NCBI RefSeq assembly: GCF_007954425.1
Contig: NZ_CP042345.1
Location: 1,240,001-1,304,000 of the forward strand
DNA length: 64,000 nucleotides
Reading direction: 5' to 3'
DNA from: Novosphingobium ginsenosidimutans
GTDB taxonomy: Bacteria > Pseudomonadota > Alphaproteobacteria > Sphingomonadales > Sphingomonadaceae
The position numbers and the translations under genes are program-made. Below the pieces are notes generated by a model that ran no database searches, was not told the DNA's origin, and saw nothing but the letters and a program-made list of their open reading frames with translations. Position 1 is the first letter of the stretch, and every line of letters begins with the position of its first letter. This document shows positions 20,737 to 29,486 of the stretch, piece after piece.

Positions 20737-21951
20737 ATGTCGCCTGCTTCGTTCCTGCGCCTGACCCCTCTGCTTGCACTCGCAGCGCTGGGCAGTGCTG
20801 CTGCGCAAGTGCCGCTCGCTCCGACCGATCCCAACCAGCTGCGCCGAGCCATTGCCAATGCGCAAAGCGCCGGAGCGGCGGCTGGTCGGCGCGCGGCCGA
20901 GCTTGAAGCCCAGGCCACCACCGCCAACGCAGCGGTCGAAAAGACGGCGCGCGAGGCAGCGGGCCTTGCTGCCCGGATCCAGCAGGCCGAAGCGGGTATC
21001 GCCGTTAACGAAGCGCGCGCCGCCCTGATCGAGCGCGAACGCGTCCTGCTCCGCGCGCGTCTTGCCGAGCGCCAGCAACCGTTGGTCCAGCTAACTGCCG
21101 CCTTACAGCGGCTCGCCCGTCGCCCTGCTGCCTTCGCCCTGCTGCGGCCCGGATCGGTTCAGGATACGGTCTATCTGCGCGCCGCGCTTGAGGCGATGCT
21201 GCCCGAGGTCGAACGGCGCACTGCCGATCTGCGTGCCGAGCTCGATCGCAGCCGCGCGCTCCAGGCCCAGGCCCGCGCCAACGCCGCTGGCCTGCGCCAG
21301 GCGCAGCGCGATCTGGCGGCACGACGTCAGGCGCTGGCCGCACTGGAAAGCCGCCAGCGGCTCGAAGCCCGCGCCGCTGGCGGCCTTGCTGCCCGTGAAG
21401 CCGAACGCGCCTTGGCGCTGGCCGAGCAGGCCCGCGACCTTAACGGATTGGTTGGCCAGCTCGATGAAGCCAGCCGCCGCCGCGCCGCGCTCGCCGCCTT
21501 GCCCGGGCCGATCCTGCGACCGGCCGTGCCCGGTGCGGCGGTCGTCGCCGCGGAAGTTCTGGCAACCGCTAGCGCATCCGCGCGTATCCCCGGATTTGTC
21601 TTGCCGCTCGCAGGACAGGTCGTCTCCGGGTTCGGGACCGAGCGGCCGGGGCAGCCCCGCTCGCGCGGGGTGACCCTGCTTGCCCGCCCGGCCGCGCAGA
21701 TCGTGGCACCGGCGGCCGGCCGCGTGGTCTTCGCCGGCGCCTATCGCGGTTATGGCCAGATCGTGATCATCGAACATCCTGGCGGCTGGACCTCGCTGGT
21801 GACCGGACTTTCAACCCTTGATGTCGAAGTCGGTGATCGACTTGTTGGCGGCTCGCCGTTGGGCATCACCGGGCCGGGGCAACCTTTGGTCACCCTGGAG
21901 CTTCGCAAGGATGGCCAGCCGGTCAATCCGCTCGACCAGCTTGGTCGTTAA
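20737..21951 (+). CDS. EnvC-like murein hydrolase activator with degenerate LytM domain
   Basis: 404 residues: signal peptide (LRLTPLLALAALGSAAAQ), a long alanine/arginine-rich coiled coil (about 30-260) and a C-terminal LytM fold. The zinc ligands of active M23 enzymes are missing: the H-x3-D position reads GVTLLA, and the HxH position reads LVTLELR. This is the pattern of EnvC-type activators, which switch on amidases during cell separation rather than cutting peptidoglycan. It begins 8 bp after rlmH and precedes a CtpA-type protease, a conserved neighbourhood. Confidence 0.88.
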   Translation: MSPASFLRLTPLLALAALGSAAAQVPLAPTDPNQLRRAIANAQSAGAAAGRRAAELEAQATTANAAVEKTAREAAGLAARIQQAEAGIAVNEARAALIERERVLLRARLAERQQPLVQLTAALQRLARRPAAFALLRPGSVQDTVYLRAALEAMLPEVERRTADLRAELDRSRALQAQARANAAGLRQAQRDLAARRQALAALESRQRLEARAAGGLAAREAERALALAEQARDLNGLVGQLDEASRRRAALAALPGPILRPAVPGAAVVAAEVLATASASARIPGFVLPLAGQVVSGFGTERPGQPRSRGVTLLARPAAQIVAPAAGRVVFAGAYRGYGQIVIIEHPGGWTSLVTGLSTLDVEVGDRLVGGSPLGITGPGQPLVTLELRKDGQPVNPLDQLGR

Positions 21952-22046
21952 TCGAAATTGTACGAGGCCAGACTTCGGGCCATCTGGCGTTAAGGCGCGG
22001 CAGTCGATAGATTGGTGCGAACGAATGGCGAAAGGCCGTGATCGGA

Positions 22047-23384
22047 ATGAAGCTTGCAAACCTTGCCCGCGCGACGCTGCTGGTCAGTGCCGTTGCCCTG
22101 CTCCCGGCGACGACAGCGGGCCTTGCTGCGGTTGAAGGGCGCTCGAACGCCCAGTTCAACCGGCTGTTCACGGTCTACCAGATCGTCAAGGCCCAGTATG
22201 TTGAGGCGGTCGATGACGACAAACTGATCAACGGCGCGATCGAAGGCATGCTGGCCGGGCTCGATCCGCATTCCAGCTACGTCGAGGGCGCCTCGTTCCA
22301 ACGCCTGACCAACATGATCGACGGCAATTATTCGGGCCTTGGTCTCAGTGTCGGGATGGACGATGGCGCGGTGCGCGTGATCGCGCCCATGAAGGGTAGC
22401 CCGGCGGACAAGGCGGGGGTCAAGGCCGGCGACTATATCACCCACCTCGACGGCAAGCTGATCTACGGGATCGAGCTGGACGAGGCCGTTGCCCGTATGC
22501 GCGGCGAGGCGGGCACTTCGATCCGCCTGACCCTGTTCCGCGAAGGCCGCAACGACACATTCGACGTTACTGTAACTCGCGGCGTGATCGATCTTGAGCC
22601 GGTCACCTGGAAGCTGGAGAAGGACGTCGGCGTGATCTCGGTTAACGAGTTTTCGCGCGATGTCGGCGTCGATGTCGGCAAGGCGATTGCCGACCTGAAG
22701 AAGCAAGCCGCCGGCAAGCTGACCGGTCTGGTGCTTGACCTCCGCCAGAATCCAGGCGGCTCGCTGGACGAGGCCGTGGCGCTGTCCGACCTGTTCCTGA
22801 CCAAGGGCGATATCGTCTCGCAACGCGGTCGCAACCCGCGCGACAATGAGTTTTACCGAGCCGAAGAGATGATCCCGGGCGATGCTGCCAAGGGCCTGCC
22901 GGTGATCGTGCTGATCGATGCCGGCTCAGCCTCGGCCTCGGAAATTGTTGCCGGCGCGCTGCAGGACCAGAAGCGCGCGCTGATCATGGGTGAGCGCAGC
23001 TTTGGCAAAGGTAGCGTCCAGTCGCTGTTCGAACTCGACAAGAGCCGCGCGATCAAGCTGACCACTGCGCGCTATTACACGCCTGCGGGCAAGTCGGTGC
23101 AGGAAGGCGGAATTGAACCCGATATCCGCGTCCCGCAACTGTCCGATCCCGACGCGCGCCGCCGGGCCGAGCTGACCATGCGCGAAAGCGACCTGCGCCG
23201 CCACCTGGTCAACGAACTTGGCGTGGCCGACAAGCAGCTTGAGGCCGACCGTCAGGACGATCCGCGCTTCAAGGCGACGGCCGAAGAACTCAAGGCCAAA
23301 GGCATCACCGACTTCCAGCTCAACTATGCGCTGGAAACCCTGCGCCGCGGGGGCCGGGCTTCGCTGGCGCTGAAGGGGAAGTAA
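22047..23384 (+). CDS. ctpA: Carboxy-terminal processing protease (S41 family)
   Basis: About 445 residues: signal peptide (LARATLLVSAVALLPATTAGLA), a PDZ domain (SGLGLSVGMDDGAVRVIAPMKGSPADKAGVKAGDYI) and an S41 protease core with serine in GSASASEIVAGALQD and lysine K321 in SFGKGS (Ser-Lys dyad). It degrades or trims periplasmic proteins from their C-termini. The ATG at 22047 has AAAGG about 11 bp upstream; a GTG at 22038 is the alternative. The adjacent EnvC-like protein suggests a role in envelope division control. Confidence 0.94.
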   Translation: MKLANLARATLLVSAVALLPATTAGLAAVEGRSNAQFNRLFTVYQIVKAQYVEAVDDDKLINGAIEGMLAGLDPHSSYVEGASFQRLTNMIDGNYSGLGLSVGMDDGAVRVIAPMKGSPADKAGVKAGDYITHLDGKLIYGIELDEAVARMRGEAGTSIRLTLFREGRNDTFDVTVTRGVIDLEPVTWKLEKDVGVISVNEFSRDVGVDVGKAIADLKKQAAGKLTGLVLDLRQNPGGSLDEAVALSDLFLTKGDIVSQRGRNPRDNEFYRAEEMIPGDAAKGLPVIVLIDAGSASASEIVAGALQDQKRALIMGERSFGKGSVQSLFELDKSRAIKLTTARYYTPAGKSVQEGGIEPDIRVPQLSDPDARRRAELTMRESDLRRHLVNELGVADKQLEADRQDDPRFKATAEELKAKGITDFQLNYALETLRRGGRASLALKGK

Positions 23385-23388
23385 GCCC

Positions 23389-23850
23389 ATGACGATTTCG
23401 GCGCGGCATCTGGCGCTGGCGGTGCCAGCGGTGCTGCTCGGCGGGGCCTATGTCTCGCAGTATGGATTTGGCCTGTTCCCGTGCGAAATGTGCTGGTGGC
23501 AGCGCTATCCGCATTTCGCCGCACTGGTCCTGGCCGCTATTGGCCTCACGCAGCCGCGCCAGCAGCTGTGGCCGCTGCTTGCCGGGATCGCGATCCTGGC
23601 CTCAGGCGTGATCGGCGCGTTCCATGCCGGGGTCGAGTACAACTGGTGGGAAGGGATCACCGGTTGCGCCACTGTGGCCAAGACCGGCGGCGATCCGCTC
23701 GCTGCCATTCTCGACGCGCCAATCGTGCGCTGCGACGTTGCGCCCTGGACGCTGTTCGGCATTTCGCTGGCGGGCTTCAATTTCCTGATTTCAACTGCCG
23801 GCGCGCTGGCGATTTTCGCCCTGCTGCGCCGTGAAGGAGCCAATGCGTGA
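23389..23850 (+). CDS. dsbB: Disulfide bond formation protein B
   Basis: 153-residue inner-membrane protein with four hydrophobic helices. Redox pairs are C32-C35 (PCEMCWWQR) and C93-C115 (TGCATVAK; IVRCDVAPW), the arrangement that passes electrons from DsbA to quinone. It starts 4 bp after ctpA and overlaps coq7 by 4 bp (GTGA), so it shares a message with an enzyme of ubiquinone synthesis, its likely electron acceptor. Confidence 0.93.
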   Translation: MTISARHLALAVPAVLLGGAYVSQYGFGLFPCEMCWWQRYPHFAALVLAAIGLTQPRQQLWPLLAGIAILASGVIGAFHAGVEYNWWEGITGCATVAKTGGDPLAAILDAPIVRCDVAPWTLFGISLAGFNFLISTAGALAIFALLRREGANA

Positions 23851-24356
23851 CCGATACCGCACGAATGCTCCGCGTTGACCAGGCTGGCGAGTATGGCGCG
23901 ACCCGCATTTATGCGGGCCAGATGGCGGTGATGGGCGACCGCGCACCACATGCGGGCGAGATTGCCCATATGGCCGAACAGGAAGCCGCCCACCGCGCCA
24001 AGTTCGATGCCTTGCTGGCAAGGCGCGGGGTGCGCCCGACGGCCTTGCAGCCGGTGTGGAACGTCGCCGGCTTTGCCCTTGGTGCGGCGACCGCGCTGAT
24101 CGGCCCCAAGGCGGCCATGGCCTGCACGGCTGCGATCGAGACCGAGATCGATCGGCATTATACCGAACAGCTAGAGGAACTGGGCGACGCGGACCCCGAA
24201 CTCGCCGAGATGATCCGCGCGTTCCGCGATGACGAGCGGGCGCACAAGGAAGTGGCAATTGCGGCCGGGGCGGAGCAGGCGCCGGCCTATCCGCTGCTGT
24301 CGGGCGCGATCCGGCTGGGATGCCGCATGGCGATCCGCCTGTCCGAGCGAATCTGA
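23847..24356 (+). CDS. coq7: 2-nonaprenyl-3-methyl-6-methoxy-1,4-benzoquinol hydroxylase
   Basis: 169-residue di-iron hydroxylase of ubiquinone synthesis (demethoxyubiquinone to demethylubiquinone). Carboxylate-bridged di-iron ligands are visible: E15 (DQAGEYGA), E46 and H49 (EQEAAH), E137-type AAIETEIDRHY, and EXXH in FRDDERAHKE. GTG start overlapping the dsbB stop. Length is typical for the bacterial family. Confidence 0.95.
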   Translation: MTDTARMLRVDQAGEYGATRIYAGQMAVMGDRAPHAGEIAHMAEQEAAHRAKFDALLARRGVRPTALQPVWNVAGFALGAATALIGPKAAMACTAAIETEIDRHYTEQLEELGDADPELAEMIRAFRDDERAHKEVAIAAGAEQAPAYPLLSGAIRLGCRMAIRLSERI

Positions 24357-24363
24357 CGTTCGC

Positions 24364-24396
24364 TTGACCGCGCGCAAGGAACTGTGCCGCTTAAGC
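24364..24396 (+). promoter_or_regulatory. Candidate promoter of the secreted hypothetical gene
   Basis: TTGACC at 24364-24369 and TTAAGC at 24391-24396 within CCGCTTAAGCTG. The same CTTAAGCTG box is found before the acyl-CoA ligase gene at 14507. Spacing of 21 bp is long for a standard promoter; GCTTAAGC resembles the GCTANAWC -10 described for Caulobacter housekeeping promoters. Confidence 0.35.
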
Positions 24397-24452
24397 TGTC
24401 ATTCAGCGCACAGGGCCCCTATATCGGGGCAATCGCGCCAAGGAGACTACCC

Positions 24453-24980
24453 ATGCGCCGCCTGCTGATTGCCGTCCCGCTGCTGTTCGCCGCCGCTCCC
24501 GCGCTGGCCCAGGATGCGCCTGAGCCCAAGGTCAACCAGCTGATCGTCTATGGCAATGACGAGTGTCCGGTTTCAGCCGATGACACGATCACGGTCTGTG
24601 CTCGCAAGGCTGAGGCCGAGCGCTTCCGCATCCCGCAAATCCTGCGCCAGTCGAGCTCGCCGCAGAACGAGGCCTGGAACAACAAGGTCCTGGCTTACGA
24701 ACGCGTCAGCAAGACCGGGACGATGAGTTGTTCGCCGGTTGGAGCGGGCGGCTGGACCGGCTGCTCGGGCAGGCTGATCGATGCCGCCTATGCCGAAAAG
24801 CAGAGCGACGAAAGCATCCGCTTCGGCCAGCTGATTGCCGAAGAGCGCGCCAAGCGTCTGTCGACGATCGACAAGGACGCGGCCAAGACCCAGACCGACG
24901 TCGAGAAGCTCGAAGACCAGATGGAAGCGCGCCAGAAGGCAGAGGCCGAAGCCGCCAAGAAGCCGGAAGGCGGCAACTAG
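24453..24980 (+). CDS. Secreted hypothetical protein
   Basis: 175 residues with a clear signal peptide (RRLLIAVPLLFAAAPALAQ). The mature part contains four cysteines (NDECPVS, ITVCARKAE, MSCSPV, GCSGRL) that could form two disulfides, and a charged C-terminal helix (KDAAKTQTDVEKLEDQMEARQKAEAEAAKK). I do not recognise a named family, though similar short secreted proteins occur in sphingomonads. Strong AAGGAG 8 bp before the ATG. Convergent with nadE, 3 bp apart. Confidence 0.8.
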   Translation: MRRLLIAVPLLFAAAPALAQDAPEPKVNQLIVYGNDECPVSADDTITVCARKAEAERFRIPQILRQSSSPQNEAWNNKVLAYERVSKTGTMSCSPVGAGGWTGCSGRLIDAAYAEKQSDESIRFGQLIAEERAKRLSTIDKDAAKTQTDVEKLEDQMEARQKAEAEAAKKPEGGN

Positions 24981-24983
24981 GCC

Positions 24984-27038
24984 TTACTTGCGCGGTACCT
25001 GCGCCACTTCGGCCAGCCAGACATCCGCCAGCCCGTCACTCGGCGCCCGCCAGTCGCCCCGCGGGCTGAGGCTGCCGCCGGATGAAACCTTGGGCCCGTT
25101 AGGAATGGCGCTGCGCTTGAACTGGCTGGTGGCAAAGAAGCGCCGCACGAAGTTTTCCAGCCAGCGGCGGATCTCCGCCAGCGAATAGTCTTCCTTGCGC
25201 TCCTCCGGGAAACCGAATGGCCAGCGCCCGGTGCCATCCTTGCGCCAGGCGTGCCAGGCCAGGAAGGCGATCTTTGTCGGCGTCAGCGCCTGGCGCAGCG
25301 TGTAGAACAGGAAGAAATCGTTGAGCGCGTAGGGCCCAACGGCGGATTCGGTGCTCTGGATCGCGCCGCTTGCATCGGCCGGGACGAGTTCGGGCGAGAT
25401 TTCCTGATCGAGGATTGCTGTGAGCACGGCATCGGTCGCCGCGTCGAACTGCTCGCTCTCAACCGACCAGCGGATCAGGTACTGGATCAGCGTCTTGGGC
25501 ACGCCGCAATTGACGGCATAATGACTCATGTGGTCGCCCACGCCATAGGTGCACCAGCCGAGCGCCAGCTCTGAGAGGTCGCCCGTGCCGACCACGAAAC
25601 CGTGGTGGTGATTGGCGAGCCGGAACAGGTAATCGGTCCGCAGCCCCGCCTGGACGTTCTCAAAGGTTACGTCGTAGACCTTCTCCCCGCGCGCGTACGG
25701 GTGGTCCATGTCTTTCAAGAGTTGTTCGGCTGCCGGCCGGATGTCGATCTCGTCTGCCGTGATCCCCAATGCCTGCATCAGCTTCCAGGCATTGGCCTTG
25801 GTCCCTTCGCTCGTGGCAAAGCCGGGCATGGTATAGCCGCGGATCGCCGTGCGGGGCAGGCCCAGTCGGTCGCAGGCCTTGGCGGCTACGATCAGCGCAT
25901 GGGTCGAATCGAGCCCGCCCGAAATTCCGATTACCAGGCACTTGGACCTGGTCGCCTCCATGCGCCGGATCAGGCCATCGACCTGGATATTGAAGGCTTC
26001 GTAGCAGTCCTGCGCCAGCCGCTCGGCGCGGTGCGGGACATAGGGAAAACGGCGCAGCGCGCGGCGCAGACCGACATCCTTTTCGTGGAGCGGCAGAGTG
26101 AAGTCGACCCGGCGGAACTCGCGCTCCGGGTGGCCGGCGGCAACGGCGGCATCATTGAACGACCCGGTCCGGATCCGCTCCAGCCGCAACCGCTGCACGT
26201 CGACATCGGCGATGGCGAGTTGCGGCTGGCGGCTGAACCGTTCGGACCGCGCCACCTCCTCACCCAGTTCGAAGATCGAACCCTGGCCATCCCAGGCCAG
26301 GTCAGTCGTGCTCTCGCCCGCCCCGGCGGCGGCATAGACATAGGCAGCGGCACAGCGCATCGACTGGGCGGCGCACAGGGTCGTCCGCTCATCGGCCTTG
26401 CCGACCGTAATGTTCGAGGCTGACAGATTGCAAAGCACCGTCGCACCGGCCAGCGCCCCCCGGATCGAGGGCGGCTGCGGCACCCACATGTCCTCGCAAA
26501 TCTCGAGGTGGAAAGTGAAGTCGGGCAGATTGGCGGCACGGAACAGCAAGTCGGTACCGAACGGCACTTCCACTCCGCCAAGCTCGATCGTCTCGTCGGT
26601 AATGCCTACGCCCTGCGCGAACCAGCGCTTCTCGTAATACTCGCGGTAGTTGGGCAGGAAGCTCTTTGGCACGACGCCCAGCACGCGGCCCTGCGTTACA
26701 GCCGCCGCGCAATTGTAAAGCCGCCCGTTGCGGACAAGCGGCAGCCCCACCACCAGAACCGCACGCATCCGTTCGGTGGCGGTGACAATACGGGCCAGTG
26801 CGGAGCGCGCCGAATCCAGCAGCGCCTGCTGGGTCAGCAGGTCATCGATCGCGTAAGCGGTAAGGCACAGCTCGGGGAAGACCACCAGATCGACCCCGTC
26901 GCGCTCCGCTTGCTGGGCCAGTTCCAGCACGGCCCGGGCATTGGCGCTGGGGTCAGCCACAAAGACCGCAGGGGTTGCCGCGGCCAGGCGGACAAGCCCG
27001 TGGCGATGGATCGATTGGAAGGGCAGCGGCTCGCTCAT
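24984..27038 (-). CDS. nadE: Glutamine-dependent NAD+ synthetase
   Basis: 684 residues. N-terminal nitrilase-type glutaminase with triad E56 (FPELCLTAYA), K125 (PKSFLPNYREYYEKRWF) and C181 (LEICEDMW); C-terminal amidating domain with the PP-loop SGGLDST (373-379) and GTGDLSELALGWCTYG. Uses glutamine ammonia to amidate deamido-NAD. Together with nadD the window holds two steps of NAD synthesis. It begins 9 bp after the glycosyltransferase gene on the same strand, so it may be read from the kpsC-kpsS message. Confidence 0.96.
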   Translation of the reverse strand: MSEPLPFQSIHRHGLVRLAAATPAVFVADPSANARAVLELAQQAERDGVDLVVFPELCLTAYAIDDLLTQQALLDSARSALARIVTATERMRAVLVVGLPLVRNGRLYNCAAAVTQGRVLGVVPKSFLPNYREYYEKRWFAQGVGITDETIELGGVEVPFGTDLLFRAANLPDFTFHLEICEDMWVPQPPSIRGALAGATVLCNLSASNITVGKADERTTLCAAQSMRCAAAYVYAAAGAGESTTDLAWDGQGSIFELGEEVARSERFSRQPQLAIADVDVQRLRLERIRTGSFNDAAVAAGHPEREFRRVDFTLPLHEKDVGLRRALRRFPYVPHRAERLAQDCYEAFNIQVDGLIRRMEATRSKCLVIGISGGLDSTHALIVAAKACDRLGLPRTAIRGYTMPGFATSEGTKANAWKLMQALGITADEIDIRPAAEQLLKDMDHPYARGEKVYDVTFENVQAGLRTDYLFRLANHHHGFVVGTGDLSELALGWCTYGVGDHMSHYAVNCGVPKTLIQYLIRWSVESEQFDAATDAVLTAILDQEISPELVPADASGAIQSTESAVGPYALNDFFLFYTLRQALTPTKIAFLAWHAWRKDGTGRWPFGFPEERKEDYSLAEIRRWLENFVRRFFATSQFKRSAIPNGPKVSSGGSLSPRGDWRAPSDGLADVWLAEVAQVPRK

Positions 27039-27047
27039 CCGCCTTGT

Positions 27048-28202
27048 CTAGAGCGTCGCGAGCCAGCCGTCGACCTTGGCGAAGTGGTCTTCCCAGGTGG
27101 GCGTGCGGAACGATGCCATCGCGGCCAGCTGGCGCAGCCGGTCCGGCGCATCGCCGCAATAGGCGCGGATTGCCGCTTCCCAACCCTGACCATCGAGCGG
27201 ATCGAGGTAAAGCGGAATGTCGCCCGCAATCTCGCGGAACACCGGCAGGTCGGTGGCGATCACCGGAACGCCGCGCTGCAGGGCCTCGATTACTGGAATG
27301 CCGAAACCTTCGATGAAGCTGGGCATCAGCAGCGCGCGGGCCTGGTCGAGCCAGCCGAGCATGGTTGCATCATCGCACCGACCCAGCTCGCGAACATAGC
27401 CCTTCAGCCGGGGAGAGCGGTCGAGCAGGGCAAAAACCTCATCCGCTTCCCAGCCGCGCTGGCCGATCAGCACTAGCTTGGGTGTGGCGGGCCCCAGCTC
27501 CTTGGCCAGGCGCTCCCATAGGTGGAGCAGCAACAGGTGATTCTTGCGCCCCTCGATCGTCCCGATCATCACGAAGGTCGGCCGGTTGCTTGGCGGTACC
27601 GGCGCGGCGTCCACCTCGTCCGGCGAGGCGAGCCAGGCGACTTCGCACGGTGGCTCCGGGCGCCGCTCTCGGCGTGCGAATTCGAGCAGCGCATCACGGG
27701 TCGCCGCCGAATTGGCGATAACACCGGCCGCAGAGTCGAGCACGGTGCGCATCCTTTGGCGATGGCGCTTGGATTCGCCAGGGCGGCAGAACTCGGGATG
27801 GCTGATCGGGATCAGGTCATGGACCAGATATACCGGCTTCCACTGCTGCTTGCGCAACCAGGCCGTTAAACCGGGCGAGTCAAGACCGGTATGGCCGATG
27901 TTGAGATAGGTCCAGCCACGGGTCGATTGGCGCGGCTTGCCTGAAAGCGCTGCGGCTGCCAGCAAAGTGGTCAGCCGCCGCCGGAACCCGGGCCCGCCGG
28001 TGCGGAGCAAGGCAAACAGTTCGGCGCTGTGCCTGGCCGAGAGCACCAGCCGCAGCTCCTGGCGCTGGACGACAGCCAGCGCGCGCGGCGCATAGTGCTC
28101 AAGATAGGCCAGGCACACCCGATCAATCCCGGTTGGCAACCGCCCCGACCAGACGCGCCAGACCAGCCGCGTCACATCGAGCAGAAGATCGCGCTGGACC
28201 AT
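27048..28202 (-). CDS. Family 4-type glycosyltransferase
   Basis: 384-residue GT-B glycosyltransferase. The donor-site segment is visible: FVMIGTIEGRKNHLLLLHLWERL, then ALLMPSFIEGFGIPVIEALQRGVPVIATDLPVFREIAGD (the E-x7-E motif), characteristic of GT4. The N-terminal part, LVWRVWSGRLPTGIDRVCLAYLEHY, is like mannosyl/rhamnosyl transferases found in capsule loci. Follows kpsS by 21 bp on the same strand, so it likely adds a sugar of the capsule or its linker. Donor unknown. Confidence 0.88.
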   Translation of the reverse strand: MVQRDLLLDVTRLVWRVWSGRLPTGIDRVCLAYLEHYAPRALAVVQRQELRLVLSARHSAELFALLRTGGPGFRRRLTTLLAAAALSGKPRQSTRGWTYLNIGHTGLDSPGLTAWLRKQQWKPVYLVHDLIPISHPEFCRPGESKRHRQRMRTVLDSAAGVIANSAATRDALLEFARRERRPEPPCEVAWLASPDEVDAAPVPPSNRPTFVMIGTIEGRKNHLLLLHLWERLAKELGPATPKLVLIGQRGWEADEVFALLDRSPRLKGYVRELGRCDDATMLGWLDQARALLMPSFIEGFGIPVIEALQRGVPVIATDLPVFREIAGDIPLYLDPLDGQGWEAAIRAYCGDAPDRLRQLAAMASFRTPTWEDHFAKVDGWLATL

Positions 28203-28223
28203 ATTGTCGGGAAAGTCCGGATC

Positions 28224-29486
28224 CTAGCCGACCGCGCGGACGATCCGCGCCGGCTCAAGCTGCCGCTTGGGCGGCTGGTCATCGGCAAGCAGCCGCGCCA
28301 CGCTGTTTCGCACCAGGATCGCCGTGGCCGAGGCACTGGCGAGGCCCCCGCGCACCAGACACTTGGCGTGGAGTACGCGTTTGAAGGCGGCATAAAGCTC
28401 AGCATCGGGCGGGGTCGGGTGGGCCCAGAAGCTGTCCAGCCCGCCGCTGTGCGTGATCCCAGGGATATCGTAGATCGCATCGCCCAGCACGGCGACCGGT
28501 GTCCCCGCCTCCAGCGCCAGCGTGGCCGAGGTGCTGTTGACGCAGACCATGCCCTTGGCTGTTGCCGACAACTCATCCAGTTCGCCGCCATCGATATGAA
28601 AGATCCGGCCGTTCACTCCCAGCCGCCGGGCCTTGGCAATCAGTAAAGCACGCCAGTTGGTATAGCCGCTGTCGAGCGGGTGCTCCTTGACCAGCAGCAC
28701 CGTTTCCGGCGGGGCAAACCGAGCAAAGCTCTCCAGCACATAGTCGACCGCGACATGCATTGAACCGAACGGCGAATGATGCCGGATCTGGTAGTCCCCG
28801 GTCAGCTGCAGCGGAAAAACGAAGAAATCGCGCCCGGCAATCGCCGCCAGCGTTTCGACCGCTTGGCGTTGCCGTCGTTCACGTTGCGACAACCGCCAGA
28901 GCCAACCGATGCCGTCGAGGATGATCGAGCCCTGCCGATGTGTGCGGTAGAAGGGGAAGAGCAGGCGGCCGGTTACGACATGGTGGTAGTGCCAGTAGGA
29001 ATCGCGTGCGCGCCGCTTGAACTCGGCGGTGATGGAGGGCAACTGCGGAATCGGCGGCAGGCTGCGCGCTTCGGCCAGAATCGCGGCCGGGTCGCGCTCC
29101 ATTGGCGAATGGCCGTTCACTCCGTCGCGCTCCAGCGTCATCCAGTCCGGGCGGATATAGCCCTCTTCGTAAACGTGGATGTGCACTCCGCGCAGCTGGG
29201 CCATACGCAGCGCAGCCTGGTGCATCGGGCGACAGTCGCCGAACAGGACCAGGTCGGTGATGTGGTGCGCGCGCAGGTAGCGATCGAGGAACATCGGCCA
29301 GTTGCGCATCCGGCCGCGGTAATTGGTAGCCGCCTTCGGCCAGTCATAGCGATCGCCGCCAGACAGGTTGATCCGGTGAACCCCGCAACCGTGCTCTGCC
29401 AAGGCAGCACCCAGTTCGCGAAAGAACGGCCCGGGCGGTCCCTGCAGGAACAGGAATTCGCGGCGCGGAGTCCATTGCGCGTTCAT
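28224..29486 (-). CDS. kpsS: KpsS-like capsule polysaccharide beta-Kdo transferase
   Basis: 420 residues matching KpsS: N-terminal FLFLQGPPGPFFRELGAALAEHGCGVHRINLSGGDRYDWP, then HIHVYEEGYIRPDWMTLERDGVNGHS, FFVFPLQLTGDYQIRHHSPF, LLVKEHPLDSGYTNW and VCVNSTSATLALEAGTPVAVLGDAIYD. Family knowledge: KpsS adds the first beta-Kdo to phosphatidylglycerol to start the conserved glycolipid anchor of ABC-transported capsules; cytoplasmic face of the inner membrane. ATG at 29486 overlaps the kpsC stop (ATGA). Confidence 0.93.
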   Translation of the reverse strand: MNAQWTPRREFLFLQGPPGPFFRELGAALAEHGCGVHRINLSGGDRYDWPKAATNYRGRMRNWPMFLDRYLRAHHITDLVLFGDCRPMHQAALRMAQLRGVHIHVYEEGYIRPDWMTLERDGVNGHSPMERDPAAILAEARSLPPIPQLPSITAEFKRRARDSYWHYHHVVTGRLLFPFYRTHRQGSIILDGIGWLWRLSQRERRQRQAVETLAAIAGRDFFVFPLQLTGDYQIRHHSPFGSMHVAVDYVLESFARFAPPETVLLVKEHPLDSGYTNWRALLIAKARRLGVNGRIFHIDGGELDELSATAKGMVCVNSTSATLALEAGTPVAVLGDAIYDIPGITHSGGLDSFWAHPTPPDAELYAAFKRVLHAKCLVRGGLASASATAILVRNSVARLLADDQPPKRQLEPARIVRAVG

